Assembly: GCA_902515745.1 (NCBI GenBank)
Contig: CABXWB010000001.1
Coordinates: 124,001 to 188,000 of the forward strand
DNA from: an uncultured Alphaproteobacteria bacterium
Lineage (GTDB): Bacteria; Pseudomonadota; Alphaproteobacteria; HIMB59; GCA-002718135
Direction of reading: 5' to 3'
DNA: 64,000 nucleotides
The position numbers and the translations under genes were made by a program. The notes under the pieces are model-generated. The model did no database searches, was not told the origin of the DNA, and saw only the letters and a list, made by a program, of their open reading frames with translations. Positions 1 to 7,936 of the stretch are shown one piece after another. Position 1 is the stretch's first letter; each line of letters starts with the position of its first letter.

Positions 1-173
1 CAAATTCATGTATAATGGTAAATAAGTTTGAAGATATTGATGTAAAAATGAAAGAATTACTAAATAATAATTTAAAAGTAAAAAAAATTCAAGCAAATGC
101 AATTGAGTTTTCTAATAGATCTTTCTTTGAAAAAGAAAAGCTTTTCAAAGACATCGAAAAGTACATTAATTAA
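1..173 (+). CDS. waaA: 3-deoxy-D-manno-octulosonic acid transferase (C-terminal end, partial)
   Basis: This is an open frame that enters from the left edge and stops with TAA at 171-173. It is too short for the ORF track. The visible 56 or so residues are a lysine-rich helix ending in DIEKYIN, which resembles the C-terminal helix of the Kdo transferase WaaA/KdtA. WaaA attaches Kdo to lipid IVA on the inner face of the cytoplasmic membrane. The main support is context, because lpxK starts one base after the stop and waaA-lpxK-lpxL is a common alphaproteobacterial order. No catalytic region is inside the window, so the family call is an inference. Confidence 0.6.
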   Translation, partial: NSCIMVNKFEDIDVKMKELLNNNLKVKKIQANAIEFSNRSFFEKEKLFKDIEKYIN

Positions 174-174
174 A

Positions 175-1173
175 ATGCTTAAAGCTCCTAAATTTTGGTA
201 TAAAAAAAATGACACATACTTATCAAATTCCTTATATCCACTCTCATTACTATTTAGATTTGGAACTAAAATAAGAAATTTTGTTAGTAGAAAAACATCT
301 TCTGGAATTCCAGTAATTTGTATTGGGAATATAGTAGTGGGAGGAGCTGGTAAAACACCAGTAGCTTTAAAAATTGGAAATTTATTAAAACTTAATGGCT
401 ATAATCCTCACTTTGTTTCAAGAGGCTATGGTGGAGTTGAAACGTCTAATGTTCTTGTTAAAGATTGGCACTCTGCAAAAAGTGTTGGGGATGAATCTTT
501 ATTATTGTCTGAAGTTGCACCAACGTGGATAGGCCAAGATAGAAACAGATCCTTTATTTTGGCTAGAGAAAAAGGTGCTGACTGCATAATTATGGATGAT
601 GGCTTTCAAAATCCAAGTCTTCAGAAAGATTTTTCAATTATAGTAATTAATGGTGAACAAGGATTTGGAAATAAACGAGTGATTCCATCTGGCCCTCTTA
701 GAGAAAGTATATCAAGAGGTATTTCTAGAGCAAATTTAGTAATTGTAATTGGTGAAATTGCTCAAGATGTTAAAGATAAAATTCCTAATACTGTTCCAAT
801 TATTCATGCTAAGTTCCAAATTAGTAAAGATAATAAAATTTATAAAAATCAAAAAGTGACAGCTTTTGCAGGTATTGCTTATCCTGAAAAATTTTATAAT
901 TCACTAACTGAACAAGGTGCTATTTTAGAAAAAAAAATTAGCTACCCAGATCATCATATATTTGATGAAAATGACATGTTAAATCTCGCAGAGAATGCTA
1001 ATCTTACAAAATCTGTATTGGTTACTACAAAAAAAGATTTTGTAAGAATACCAAAATCATATCGTTCTCTAGTAAGTACACTTAATGGTGAAATTAAATT
1101 TGAAGATGAAAATTTACTCAAAGAAATTTTAAGCAATGTACTAGAAAATAAAATTAATGATTTAGCAATATGA
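175..1173 (+). CDS. lpxK: tetraacyldisaccharide 4'-kinase LpxK
   Basis: LpxK phosphorylates the 4' position of the tetraacyl disaccharide-1-phosphate to give lipid IVA at the inner membrane. The Walker A-like loop VVGGAGKTP lies near residue 35-43 of the start used here, and the N-terminal segment APKFW is typical of LpxK. The track start at 97 would overlap the upstream waaA frame and adds 26 residues with no LpxK character. The ATG at 175 directly follows the waaA stop and gives 332 residues, the usual family length. The stop overlaps the next start in an ATGA, so the two genes are translationally coupled in a lipid A operon. Confidence 0.93.
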   Translation: MLKAPKFWYKKNDTYLSNSLYPLSLLFRFGTKIRNFVSRKTSSGIPVICIGNIVVGGAGKTPVALKIGNLLKLNGYNPHFVSRGYGGVETSNVLVKDWHSAKSVGDESLLLSEVAPTWIGQDRNRSFILAREKGADCIIMDDGFQNPSLQKDFSIIVINGEQGFGNKRVIPSGPLRESISRGISRANLVIVIGEIAQDVKDKIPNTVPIIHAKFQISKDNKIYKNQKVTAFAGIAYPEKFYNSLTEQGAILEKKISYPDHHIFDENDMLNLAENANLTKSVLVTTKKDFVRIPKSYRSLVSTLNGEIKFEDENLLKEILSNVLENKINDLAI

Positions 1174-2033
1174 AACAGGTAATTTACTTTTTACAGTATA
1201 TTGGATTTATTTTTATTTATTTTTTATATAAAATTTTACCACTAAATTTATCTGTTAAAGTTTCATCATTTTTATTTAGAACTTTTGGTAAATTTTCACG
1301 AGCCAATAAAACAGCTATAAATAATTGCAAGCATGTTTTCCCAAATCTTAAAGATGAAGAAATACAAAATATTATAAAAAAAAGTTGGAATAATCTTGGA
1401 ATGACAATTTGTGAACTGCTAAAAATTAATGATTTTTTTAAAAAAAAAAAAATAAAATATATCAATTTAGAAAATATGGAAGATTTTATTAAAAATAAAA
1501 AACAAGCAATTTTTATTAGTATTCATCAATCTAATTGGGAAATAATGATTCCAGGTTTAGATAGAATTGGAATTAATATTGGTTGTATTTATAGGCATAT
1601 AAATAATAATTTTATAGATAAACTAATACTAAATATTAGACAAAATTCGCTTGTTTCTAAAACTAGCTTTTACACTCCCAAGGGAAAGAAAAGTGCTAAA
1701 GATATTCTTGATGCTATAAATAATTCTTTATCAATTGGAGTATTAATAGATCAAAAAGATTCCTCAGGAGAAGAAGTAATGTTTTTTAATAAAAAAGTTA
1801 AAACACAAACAGGTTTTTTAAAAATAGCCAGAAAATATAATTTACCGATAGTTCCAGTACAAAATAAAAGAATGAATAATGGAAATATTGAATTAACATT
1901 TTTAGAGCCATTTTATCATAATAATTTAGAAATAAATGATACTCAAATGATGGAAGAAATTCATAAAAAGATTGAAGAGTGGATTAAAGCAGATCCATCT
2001 CAATGGCTCTGGCAACATAATAGATTTAGTTAA
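1170..2033 (+). CDS. lipid A biosynthesis acyltransferase (LpxL/HtrB family)
   Basis: This is a 287-residue acyltransferase of the LpxL/LpxM family, which adds a secondary acyl chain to Kdo-lipid A at the cytoplasmic membrane. A hydrophobic N-terminal segment (about residues 5-25) anchors it. The catalytic H(X)4E motif is visible as HQSNWE (H119, E124). The middle segment VLIDQKDSSGEEVMFF and the end WLWQHNRF match the family layout. It overlaps lpxK by four bases and converges on xseA with an eight-base overlap. Whether it is LpxL or LpxM in specificity cannot be told from sequence alone. The gene is extremely A/T rich, with long A and T homopolymers. Confidence 0.88.
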   Translation: MKQVIYFLQYIGFIFIYFLYKILPLNLSVKVSSFLFRTFGKFSRANKTAINNCKHVFPNLKDEEIQNIIKKSWNNLGMTICELLKINDFFKKKKIKYINLENMEDFIKNKKQAIFISIHQSNWEIMIPGLDRIGINIGCIYRHINNNFIDKLILNIRQNSLVSKTSFYTPKGKKSAKDILDAINNSLSIGVLIDQKDSSGEEVMFFNKKVKTQTGFLKIARKYNLPIVPVQNKRMNNGNIELTFLEPFYHNNLEINDTQMMEEIHKKIEEWIKADPSQWLWQHNRFS

Positions 2034-3357
2034 TTTTTGTTACCTTAATATCAATTGTACCATCAACAATTTTCACAGATAATTGATCATCAGTAGAAAT
2101 TTTTTTTCTTGTCTTAATAATTTTATTTTTATCCATCAAAATTGAGTATCCTTTTTTAAGATTTGAAGAAATAGAATTTGAATTGAGCAATCTTATATTT
2201 AATTTATACTTCTCTAGCTTATCTTTATAATTATTTGTTATGTTTAAATTAAGATTTTTTGAGAGATTATTAATCTTTGTTTGTTTCAAGTTTATTGATG
2301 ACTCTGGTGAAATAATAGATTTCCCTAAGTTAAGAAGATTCAATTTTGATATACTAAATTTATTTTCAATTGATAATGTTAAATTTTTAAAATCGTCTAA
2401 AAGCTTCTCCTTATAATTATTAACTATCAAGCTTGGAGATTTAAGAAATTTATTTAAATATTCATAATTTTCTTTTTTGGATTGAATTTGTGAATTTACT
2501 TTGGTGTTTAATCTAAGTTGTAAATTTTTAATTTTTTCTACCAATTCATATTTTACTGGAGTAGCTTTTTCAGCTGCTGCAGTTGGTGTAGACGCTCTCA
2601 AATCTGATACTAAATCAATTATTGTTGTATCTGTTTCATGACCTATTGCTGAAATAATTGGTATTTTCGATTTAAAAACACTTGTTGCAAGATTTTCATC
2701 ATTAAATGCCATTAAGTCTTCAGTACTACCTCCACCTCTAGCAACAATTAGAACATCTGGTTTACTAGATTTAAGTTTGTTGAAACCTTCGATAGCATTT
2801 ATAATGCTTTCTGCTGCGTCAACACCCTGTACAGAAACAGGCCATATATCTAAAGGCATTGGAAAACGATCATTCACTCTATTAATTATGTCATGTACTA
2901 CGGAGCCAGTCGGAGAGGTAATAATACCTAATCTCTCAGGCAAAAAAGGTAATGGGATTTTTTTATCTTCATCAAAATAGCCTTTTTTTTGAAGTCTTTT
3001 TTTTCTTTCTTCAATAAGTTTTAGAAGTGCTCCCTCTCCTGCAATTTCAATTTTATCAATATCTATCTGGTAGGTAGTTTTATAGCGAGACCAAGTGGTG
3101 ATTCTCCCGGTTGCAATTATTTCTAGCCCTATTTCTGGATTTATATCTAAATATTTTTTTTTCTGATCCCAAATAACTCCACTTAAAATTGAATCTTCGT
3201 CTTTAAGTGTTAGATAAATTTGCCCTCTTGTTGCGGTTTTTACCTCAGAAATTTCTCCTTTAATTCTTACATAATTAAAATTGGACTCAATTACTTCTTT
3301 AAACGCTTGATTAAATTCTGAAACTTCAAATTCTGGTATATTAATTTTATCTATCAT
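2026..3357 (-). CDS. xseA: exodeoxyribonuclease VII large subunit
   Basis: XseA is the catalytic large subunit of exonuclease VII, which degrades single-stranded DNA to oligonucleotides. The N-terminal OB-fold (about residues 8-100, with RIKGEISEVK) is followed by the nuclease domain. That domain carries ARGGGSTEDLMAFND near residue 208 and SAIGHETDTTIIDLVSDLRA near residue 235, both diagnostic. A long, lysine-rich, probably coiled-coil C-terminal half follows. At 443 residues it is of family length. The small subunit gene xseB is not in the window. The stop codon lies inside the 3' end of the convergent acyltransferase gene. Confidence 0.95.
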   Translation of the reverse strand: MIDKINIPEFEVSEFNQAFKEVIESNFNYVRIKGEISEVKTATRGQIYLTLKDEDSILSGVIWDQKKKYLDINPEIGLEIIATGRITTWSRYKTTYQIDIDKIEIAGEGALLKLIEERKKRLQKKGYFDEDKKIPLPFLPERLGIITSPTGSVVHDIINRVNDRFPMPLDIWPVSVQGVDAAESIINAIEGFNKLKSSKPDVLIVARGGGSTEDLMAFNDENLATSVFKSKIPIISAIGHETDTTIIDLVSDLRASTPTAAAEKATPVKYELVEKIKNLQLRLNTKVNSQIQSKKENYEYLNKFLKSPSLIVNNYKEKLLDDFKNLTLSIENKFSISKLNLLNLGKSIISPESSINLKQTKINNLSKNLNLNITNNYKDKLEKYKLNIRLLNSNSISSNLKKGYSILMDKNKIIKTRKKISTDDQLSVKIVDGTIDIKVTKIN

Positions 3358-3802
3358 GTTTATTTTTAAAAAATTTTTTTAATAAATTACTACATTCTTT
3401 TTCCATAATGCCACCATAAATAGTTGGCATAAATATATTTTCTCTTTGAAAAGCAACTCGGAGTTTTTCAATTCCTCCATTTTTTTCATCGTATGCCCCA
3501 AAATATAGATCTTTAATATGTACTTCACTTATTGCGCTAGCGCACATTGTGCATGGTTCCAAGGTAACAAATAATGTCATATTTTCTAAATATTTAAGTT
3601 TTAGTCTTTCGCAAGTTTCTTGAATAAGATTTAATTCACAATGTTTGATAGCATTTTTATTTTTATTTACTGTGTTGTAGCTTCTGGCTACAATCTTGTT
3701 CGTTGTATTATCAACAAGTATTCCTCCAACTGGAACCTCATTTAAATTATAAGCTTTATCTGCTTCAATAATTGCTTCTTTCATAAAAAAATCAACGTTC
3801 AT
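3347..3802 (-). CDS. tadA: tRNA-specific adenosine deaminase TadA
   Basis: TadA deaminates A34 to inosine in tRNA-Arg(ACG). The cytidine-deaminase fold carries the zinc and proton-shuttle motif as HCE (about residues 54-56) and the second zinc pair as PCTMCASAI. The track adds four residues upstream (MCSR). The internal ATG giving MNVDFFMKEA is the usual TadA N-terminus, so I use 3802. The middle residue of the HxE motif is Cys where Ala is usual, but the His ligand and catalytic Glu are kept. The gene overlaps xseA downstream by 11 bases, so the two are probably cotranscribed. A guanine or nucleoside deaminase is a less likely alternative. Confidence 0.88.
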   Translation of the reverse strand: MNVDFFMKEAIIEADKAYNLNEVPVGGILVDNTTNKIVARSYNTVNKNKNAIKHCELNLIQETCERLKLKYLENMTLFVTLEPCTMCASAISEVHIKDLYFGAYDEKNGGIEKLRVAFQRENIFMPTIYGGIMEKECSNLLKKFFKNKHDR

Positions 3803-3842
3803 TCTGGAACACACTTATGTTGTACATTATAGTTGAATTATA

Positions 3843-4541
3843 ATGAAAAAACCAATTATTGGAATAACTCTTGATAGTGAAAAAAAGAAAACATACTCAA
3901 AATTTCCATGGTATGCATTGAGGGAAAATTACTTAACTTCCTTAACAAAATTTAATGCTATTCCATTTCCTTTGTTACATGAAAAAAAATATATTGATGA
4001 TTTTTGTCATTTAATAGATGGTTTAATTATTACTGGAGGAGATTTTGATATTCATCCTAAATTATATAAAACAAGTAACACTCAATCTAAAAATATTAAA
4101 AATAAGAGAACGAATTTTGAATTAAATATTTTTAATAAATTTTTTAAATACAACAAACCTATATTAGGAATTTGTGGTGGTGCACAACTTATCAATGTTG
4201 CATGTGGTGGAACATTAATACAAGATTTAAAAAGAGATCCGATAAACCATGAACAAGTGAATCCAAGAAATCAAACTAGTCATAGTGTTAATATTTCAAA
4301 AAATACTCAACTTTATAAAATATGTGGGGCTCAAAAAATAAATGTTAATAGTGCACATCATCAGTCAATAAAAAAAGTAGGTAAGTACTTAAATGTTTCG
4401 TGTGCAGCAAATGATGGTGTTACTGAAGGAATAGAGCATAAAAAACACAAATGGTGTATTGGCTTACAATGGCATCCTGAATTTTTAATTACAAAATATG
4501 ATATAAAAATAATTAAAAATTTTATTAGTGAAACAAAGTGA
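3843..4541 (+). CDS. class I glutamine amidotransferase-like gamma-glutamyl hydrolase (peptidase C26, PuuD-like)
   Basis: This 232-residue protein has the full GATase1 triad: Cys111 in GICGGAQLINVACGG, and His211 and Glu213 in QWHPEF. The arrangement, with an N-terminal GITLDSE strand and LIITGGDFDIHP, fits peptidase C26. That family includes PuuD, which hydrolyses gamma-glutamyl-GABA in putrescine breakdown, and related gamma-glutamyl hydrolases. No putrescine genes lie nearby, so the substrate is unknown. It heads a three-gene plus-strand run in which each stop overlaps the next start. It is divergent from tadA with about 40 bases between them. Confidence 0.8.
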   Translation: MKKPIIGITLDSEKKKTYSKFPWYALRENYLTSLTKFNAIPFPLLHEKKYIDDFCHLIDGLIITGGDFDIHPKLYKTSNTQSKNIKNKRTNFELNIFNKFFKYNKPILGICGGAQLINVACGGTLIQDLKRDPINHEQVNPRNQTSHSVNISKNTQLYKICGAQKINVNSAHHQSIKKVGKYLNVSCAANDGVTEGIEHKKHKWCIGLQWHPEFLITKYDIKIIKNFISETK

Positions 4542-5230
4542 ATATTAGAATTTCAAAATATCTATCAAGTGCTGGAATTTGTTCACGAAGAGATGCAGAA
4601 AAATTAATTGTAGAAAAAAAAATTAAAATTAATAATCAAGTATGTGTTCATCCAAGTCATAAAGTAAGTAATTTAGATATAATTAAAGTTAATAATAAAA
4701 TTGTTAAAAAAGCTAATAAAGTTGAAGTATGGAAGTTATACAAACCAATTAAATATATTTGTAGTACAAAAGATAATTTAGGTAGAAAAAAAATTTTTGA
4801 TTTATTACCAAAAAATGTCGGTCAATTAATAAGCGTTGGAAGATTAGATTATATGAGCGAAGGATTGATCTTACTAACTAATAATGGTGATTATTCAAGA
4901 TATTTAGAACATCCATCTTCAAACATTGAGCGGATCTATAGAGTTTGTATAAATAGCAATGTACAAAATACTGATTTACAAAAAATAAATAAAGGTATTA
5001 CAATTAAAGATATAAATTATAAAAAAATTAAAGTTACCTTTGAAAAAAAATTAAAAAATCATAATTGGTTAATTTTTAAACTTAAAGAAGGAAAAAATAG
5101 AGAAATTAGAAATATTTGTAATTATTTTTCATGGAATATAGTTAAATTAATAAGAATTGGATATGGCCCTTATAAGCTTGGAAGACTTAAAGAAGGGCAA
5201 TTTCAAAAATTAAATTCAAGTAGCAAATGA
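4538..5230 (+). CDS. rRNA pseudouridine synthase, RsuA/RluB/RluE family
   Basis: An N-terminal S4 RNA-binding domain (RISKYLSSAGICSRRDAEKL, residues 3-22) is followed by the RsuA-type synthase domain. The catalytic aspartate is D104 in GRLDYMSEGLILLTNNGD. GKNREIRNICNYF marks the conserved C-terminal KNRQIR-like motif. The family converts specific uridines in 23S or 16S rRNA to pseudouridine; by domain order and length it is closest to RluB. Translation starts at a GTG that overlaps the previous stop (GTGA), indicating coupling. It is very A/T and Asn/Lys rich, as are its flanking core genes. Confidence 0.87.
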   Translation: MNIRISKYLSSAGICSRRDAEKLIVEKKIKINNQVCVHPSHKVSNLDIIKVNNKIVKKANKVEVWKLYKPIKYICSTKDNLGRKKIFDLLPKNVGQLISVGRLDYMSEGLILLTNNGDYSRYLEHPSSNIERIYRVCINSNVQNTDLQKINKGITIKDINYKKIKVTFEKKLKNHNWLIFKLKEGKNREIRNICNYFSWNIVKLIRIGYGPYKLGRLKEGQFQKLNSSSK

Positions 5231-5787
5231 TACGGATTACTGGAGGAAAGTTTAAGCAAAAAAAATTAGCTAGTATTAATGATTTTGTAAGACCAACTTC
5301 TTCTCTAAAAAGAGAAGCTTTTTTTTCAATTATTGAAAGTTATGCAATTAAACATTCTATCGAATTATATAAAAATAAAATTTTTTTAGATCTTTTTGCA
5401 GGAATTGGCACAATGGGTTTAGAAGCAATTTCTAGAGGCATGAGTGAAGTAATTTTTTTTGAGAATAATATTGAAGTTCTTAAAATTTTAAAAAAAAATT
5501 GTTTAAGTATTTGTACAAATAATGAATTTAAAATTTATGAAGAAGACCTTATTCATTCTAAATTAGAAATAAAATTTCAAAATATTTCAGTTGTTTATAT
5601 TGATCCACCATATGCAAAGTATAAATTAACAAATCTTTTAGAAAATTTATCAAGTAATATTAAAAATACTACCGTGATTGGTTTAGAAACAGGTGTAAAA
5701 GATAATATTGTAATTCCAGAAAATTTAAATCTGCTTCAAAAAAAGACTTACGGTAAAACAATAATTTATATTTTTAAATTATCTTAA
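5227..5787 (+). CDS. rsmD: 16S rRNA (guanine(966)-N(2))-methyltransferase RsmD
   Basis: RsmD methylates G966 of 16S rRNA with S-adenosylmethionine. The start MIRITGGKFK, the RPTSSLKREAFFSI segment, the SAM loop DLFAGIGTMGLEAISRG (residues 55-71) and the catalytic IDPPYAKYK motif are all present in order. The length of 186 residues is normal. It overlaps the upstream pseudouridine synthase gene by four bases (ATGA), so two rRNA-modifying enzymes are coupled. Its 3' end overlaps the convergent pgi by nine bases. Confidence 0.93.
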   Translation: MIRITGGKFKQKKLASINDFVRPTSSLKREAFFSIIESYAIKHSIELYKNKIFLDLFAGIGTMGLEAISRGMSEVIFFENNIEVLKILKKNCLSICTNNEFKIYEEDLIHSKLEIKFQNISVVYIDPPYAKYKLTNLLENLSSNIKNTTVIGLETGVKDNIVIPENLNLLQKKTYGKTIIYIFKLS

Positions 5788-6978
5788 ATAAGTTTTAGTT
5801 AGTTTTTTACCTTGTTCAACAGCAGGTTGATCGAAAGGATCAACATCTAAATACATACAGGAAGCAATTGTTTCTATTATACTAAAAGATAATAATTTAC
5901 CTAAGTTTTGTTCATCTATTTTAGGAATATAGATTTCTCTAAAACTAAAATTATTTAATTTAAAAGTTTCAATGGTTGCGCGCTGTTCAGCTTCCATGAG
6001 ATCTCCCATCGTTTTATCTTTAAAATAGTCAATATCTGTATTTTCAAACATATTATTATTAATTTTTATGCCCTTATTTGAATGATCTGTTGTGATAAAG
6101 GTGAAATATTTATCTTTAGGTCCATCTAAATACAGTTGTAATTGACTATGCTGATCAGTGGTCCCTACTGAATGAATTGCTGTAATACCTTTATTATTTT
6201 TTCCAATACTTTCTGCCCAAAGTTGCAGATACCATTTTCCAAAAAAATAAAGTGAATCAGAATATGTCATTAAAACATTATTAGTAAATTTTACATTTTC
6301 TTTTTGAGTTAAATATCTTCCAAGATTGTAAGGTTTGTAATTATCAATATTATTAATTACTTCAGATACACCACCAAAAAGTGCATCTATATTTAATCCA
6401 GAAATGATTGCAGGAACTATACCAACATTGGTAAATATAGAATATCTGCCTCCAACATCTTTATGATGCTCTAATAGTAAACAATTATTATCTTTTGCAA
6501 TTTTAAAAAGTGGTGATTCTTTAAATTCAGTTATGATTAGAGTATTTGAAAAAAAATCTTCAACTTTGTTAGCTTCTATTGCCTTTTGATAGAGACATGA
6601 AAATTGAGATAATGTCTCCGGTGTAGTACCCGATTTTGAAATAACCAAGAAACCAGTTAGCTCAAAATTAATATTTTGAAAATTTTTTTCAAAATTAATA
6701 GGGTCAACATTATCATAAAATTCTAAGATAATTTTATTATTGAAAATAATATTATTTAATGCTCTAGCTCCTAGATTTGAACCTCCTGTACCAAATACAA
6801 TTATTTTTTCCTTTTTCTCTTTAAATTGTTTTGAAATTTTTATGGTTTCTTCTAATAAATTTTTATCTGATACAATATTCAGAGAAGGAAGTTTTTCTAT
6901 TAAATTAGTTATACTTTGATCAGTATCTTTATTTTGAGTGATTTTGTCAAAATTTGAATTAAAGTATTTTATTTCCAT
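5779..6978 (-). CDS. pgi: glucose-6-phosphate isomerase
   Basis: This enzyme interconverts glucose-6-phosphate and fructose-6-phosphate. The two SIS domains are visible: VFGTGGSNLGARALNN near residue 61, and the phosphate-binding loop SKSGTTPETLSQF near residue 114. Downstream motifs include GGRYSIFTNVGIVPA, HSQLQLYLDGP and the C-terminal FDQPAVEQGKKL. At 399 residues it is a short-form Pgi, well below the ~550 of the E. coli enzyme, as is usual in several alphaproteobacteria. It is separated from the bamF-like stop by only eight bases and is probably the last gene of the ribF-ileS-lspA-bamF-pgi run. Confidence 0.93.
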   Translation of the reverse strand: MEIKYFNSNFDKITQNKDTDQSITNLIEKLPSLNIVSDKNLLEETIKISKQFKEKKEKIIVFGTGGSNLGARALNNIIFNNKIILEFYDNVDPINFEKNFQNINFELTGFLVISKSGTTPETLSQFSCLYQKAIEANKVEDFFSNTLIITEFKESPLFKIAKDNNCLLLEHHKDVGGRYSIFTNVGIVPAIISGLNIDALFGGVSEVINNIDNYKPYNLGRYLTQKENVKFTNNVLMTYSDSLYFFGKWYLQLWAESIGKNNKGITAIHSVGTTDQHSQLQLYLDGPKDKYFTFITTDHSNKGIKINNNMFENTDIDYFKDKTMGDLMEAEQRATIETFKLNNFSFREIYIPKIDEQNLGKLLSFSIIETIASCMYLDVDPFDQPAVEQGKKLTKTYLR

Positions 6979-6986
6979 TTATAAAA

Positions 6987-7487
6987 TTAAAAGAAGAAAA
7001 ATCTTTTTTTCTTTTTAGGTTCGCCTTCTTCGTCATCTTCATTTTCTTCTTTACTGTTGAAAAAGAAAAATCTTTTCTTCTTTTTTGGCTCTTCTATATT
7101 TTCACTTTCAACATCTGTATTATCTTGACTTATTTCATCTTCTGAGTTTCCATCAAGATCTTCTCTGATACTATTATCTACTTGATCTGCTTCAGTTTCT
7201 TTTAAAATATTGTCGATAACAGAATTTTCAGAAGGTGTTGCATCACTTTCTTCATCCAGACCAAAGAGAATTTCCTTTGCAAGCTCATTATCGGTATCAT
7301 CAATATCTTTTGATTCAATTTGATCAGGTGGTAGTAAATTAAAATTTGGTGGAATTACTAATGGAGGATTTTCAACTACATTATATTCATCTATTACTTT
7401 TCTTTCCACACCGGCACTACTTCTTATAGTATTACAAGAAGATAGAAAAATTGAGGAAATGATTATTACAAAAATAACTTTTTTCAT
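6987..7487 (-). CDS. BamF-like (DUF3035) outer membrane lipoprotein with KKKKRFFFF repeat tail
   Basis: The N-terminus is a lipoprotein signal peptide with lipobox IFLSSC, so the mature protein starts at Cys18. The following segment, a conserved Arg/Val stretch and then PPLVIPPNFNLLPP, matches the short motif of alphaproteobacterial DUF3035/BamF, a lipoprotein subunit of the beta-barrel assembly machine. The position next to lspA is typical of that family. The middle is a long acidic, low-complexity region rich in Asp, Glu and Ser. The C-terminus is unusual: EPKKKKRFFFF occurs twice (residues 133-143 and 156-166), and the second copy ends the protein. The start overlaps the lspA stop by four bases. 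I am fairly sure of the family, but the function of the repeat tail is unknown. Confidence 0.72.
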   Translation of the reverse strand: MKKVIFVIIISSIFLSSCNTIRSSAGVERKVIDEYNVVENPPLVIPPNFNLLPPDQIESKDIDDTDNELAKEILFGLDEESDATPSENSVIDNILKETEADQVDNSIREDLDGNSEDEISQDNTDVESENIEEPKKKKRFFFFNSKEENEDDEEGEPKKKKRFFFF

Positions 7488-7936
7488 TTTACTGTTTTTG
7501 ATTTTATAAAAAAACTCATTATTAACATGATAATTCCAATTGTAATATAGATATCTGCTAGATTAAATGCTGGCCAATAAAAATTTTCATAATGTAGTAA
7601 GATAAAATCAACAACATAACTATTTATCAATCTATCAATGATATTCGATAAAGCCCCAATTATAACAAAGAAATAAGCCAGTTTTTCTAGTTGTTTATCT
7701 GATTTAATAAATAAATAAAAAATTAATATAACAATTAATAAGGCTATAAGTATTAATATCCAATGAGAAACATAACCAGAAAATAAACCAAAAGAAACAC
7801 CAAAGTTCTGAACATAAACTAAATCAAAATATTCATTGATTTTTATTGATTGATTTAAAAATAAATTATTCTGAATAAAAAATTTTGTTAATAAATCTAA
7901 TAATATCAAAAAAATAAATACTGCTGTTTTAATCAC
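7484..7936 (-). CDS. lspA: lipoprotein signal peptidase (signal peptidase II)
   Basis: LspA is an aspartic protease in the inner membrane that cleaves signal peptides from diacylglyceryl-modified prolipoproteins. Four hydrophobic segments are visible. The catalytic pair is D110 in SYVVDF and D128 in FNLADIYI, with the conserved NIIDR motif at 98-102. The length of 150 residues is normal. It overlaps ileS upstream and the bamF-like lipoprotein gene downstream by four bases each, so it sits next to one of its own likely substrates. Confidence 0.95.
   Translation of the reverse strand: MIKTAVFIFLILLDLLTKFFIQNNLFLNQSIKINEYFDLVYVQNFGVSFGLFSGYVSHWILILIALLIVILIFYLFIKSDKQLEKLAYFFVIIGALSNIIDRLINSYVVDFILLHYENFYWPAFNLADIYITIGIIMLIMSFFIKSKTVK

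Noticed and set aside
97-174. The 26-codon N-terminal extension of lpxK in the track
   Set aside because: It overlaps the waaA 3' end in another frame and has no LpxK similarity; the ATG at 175 follows the waaA stop.
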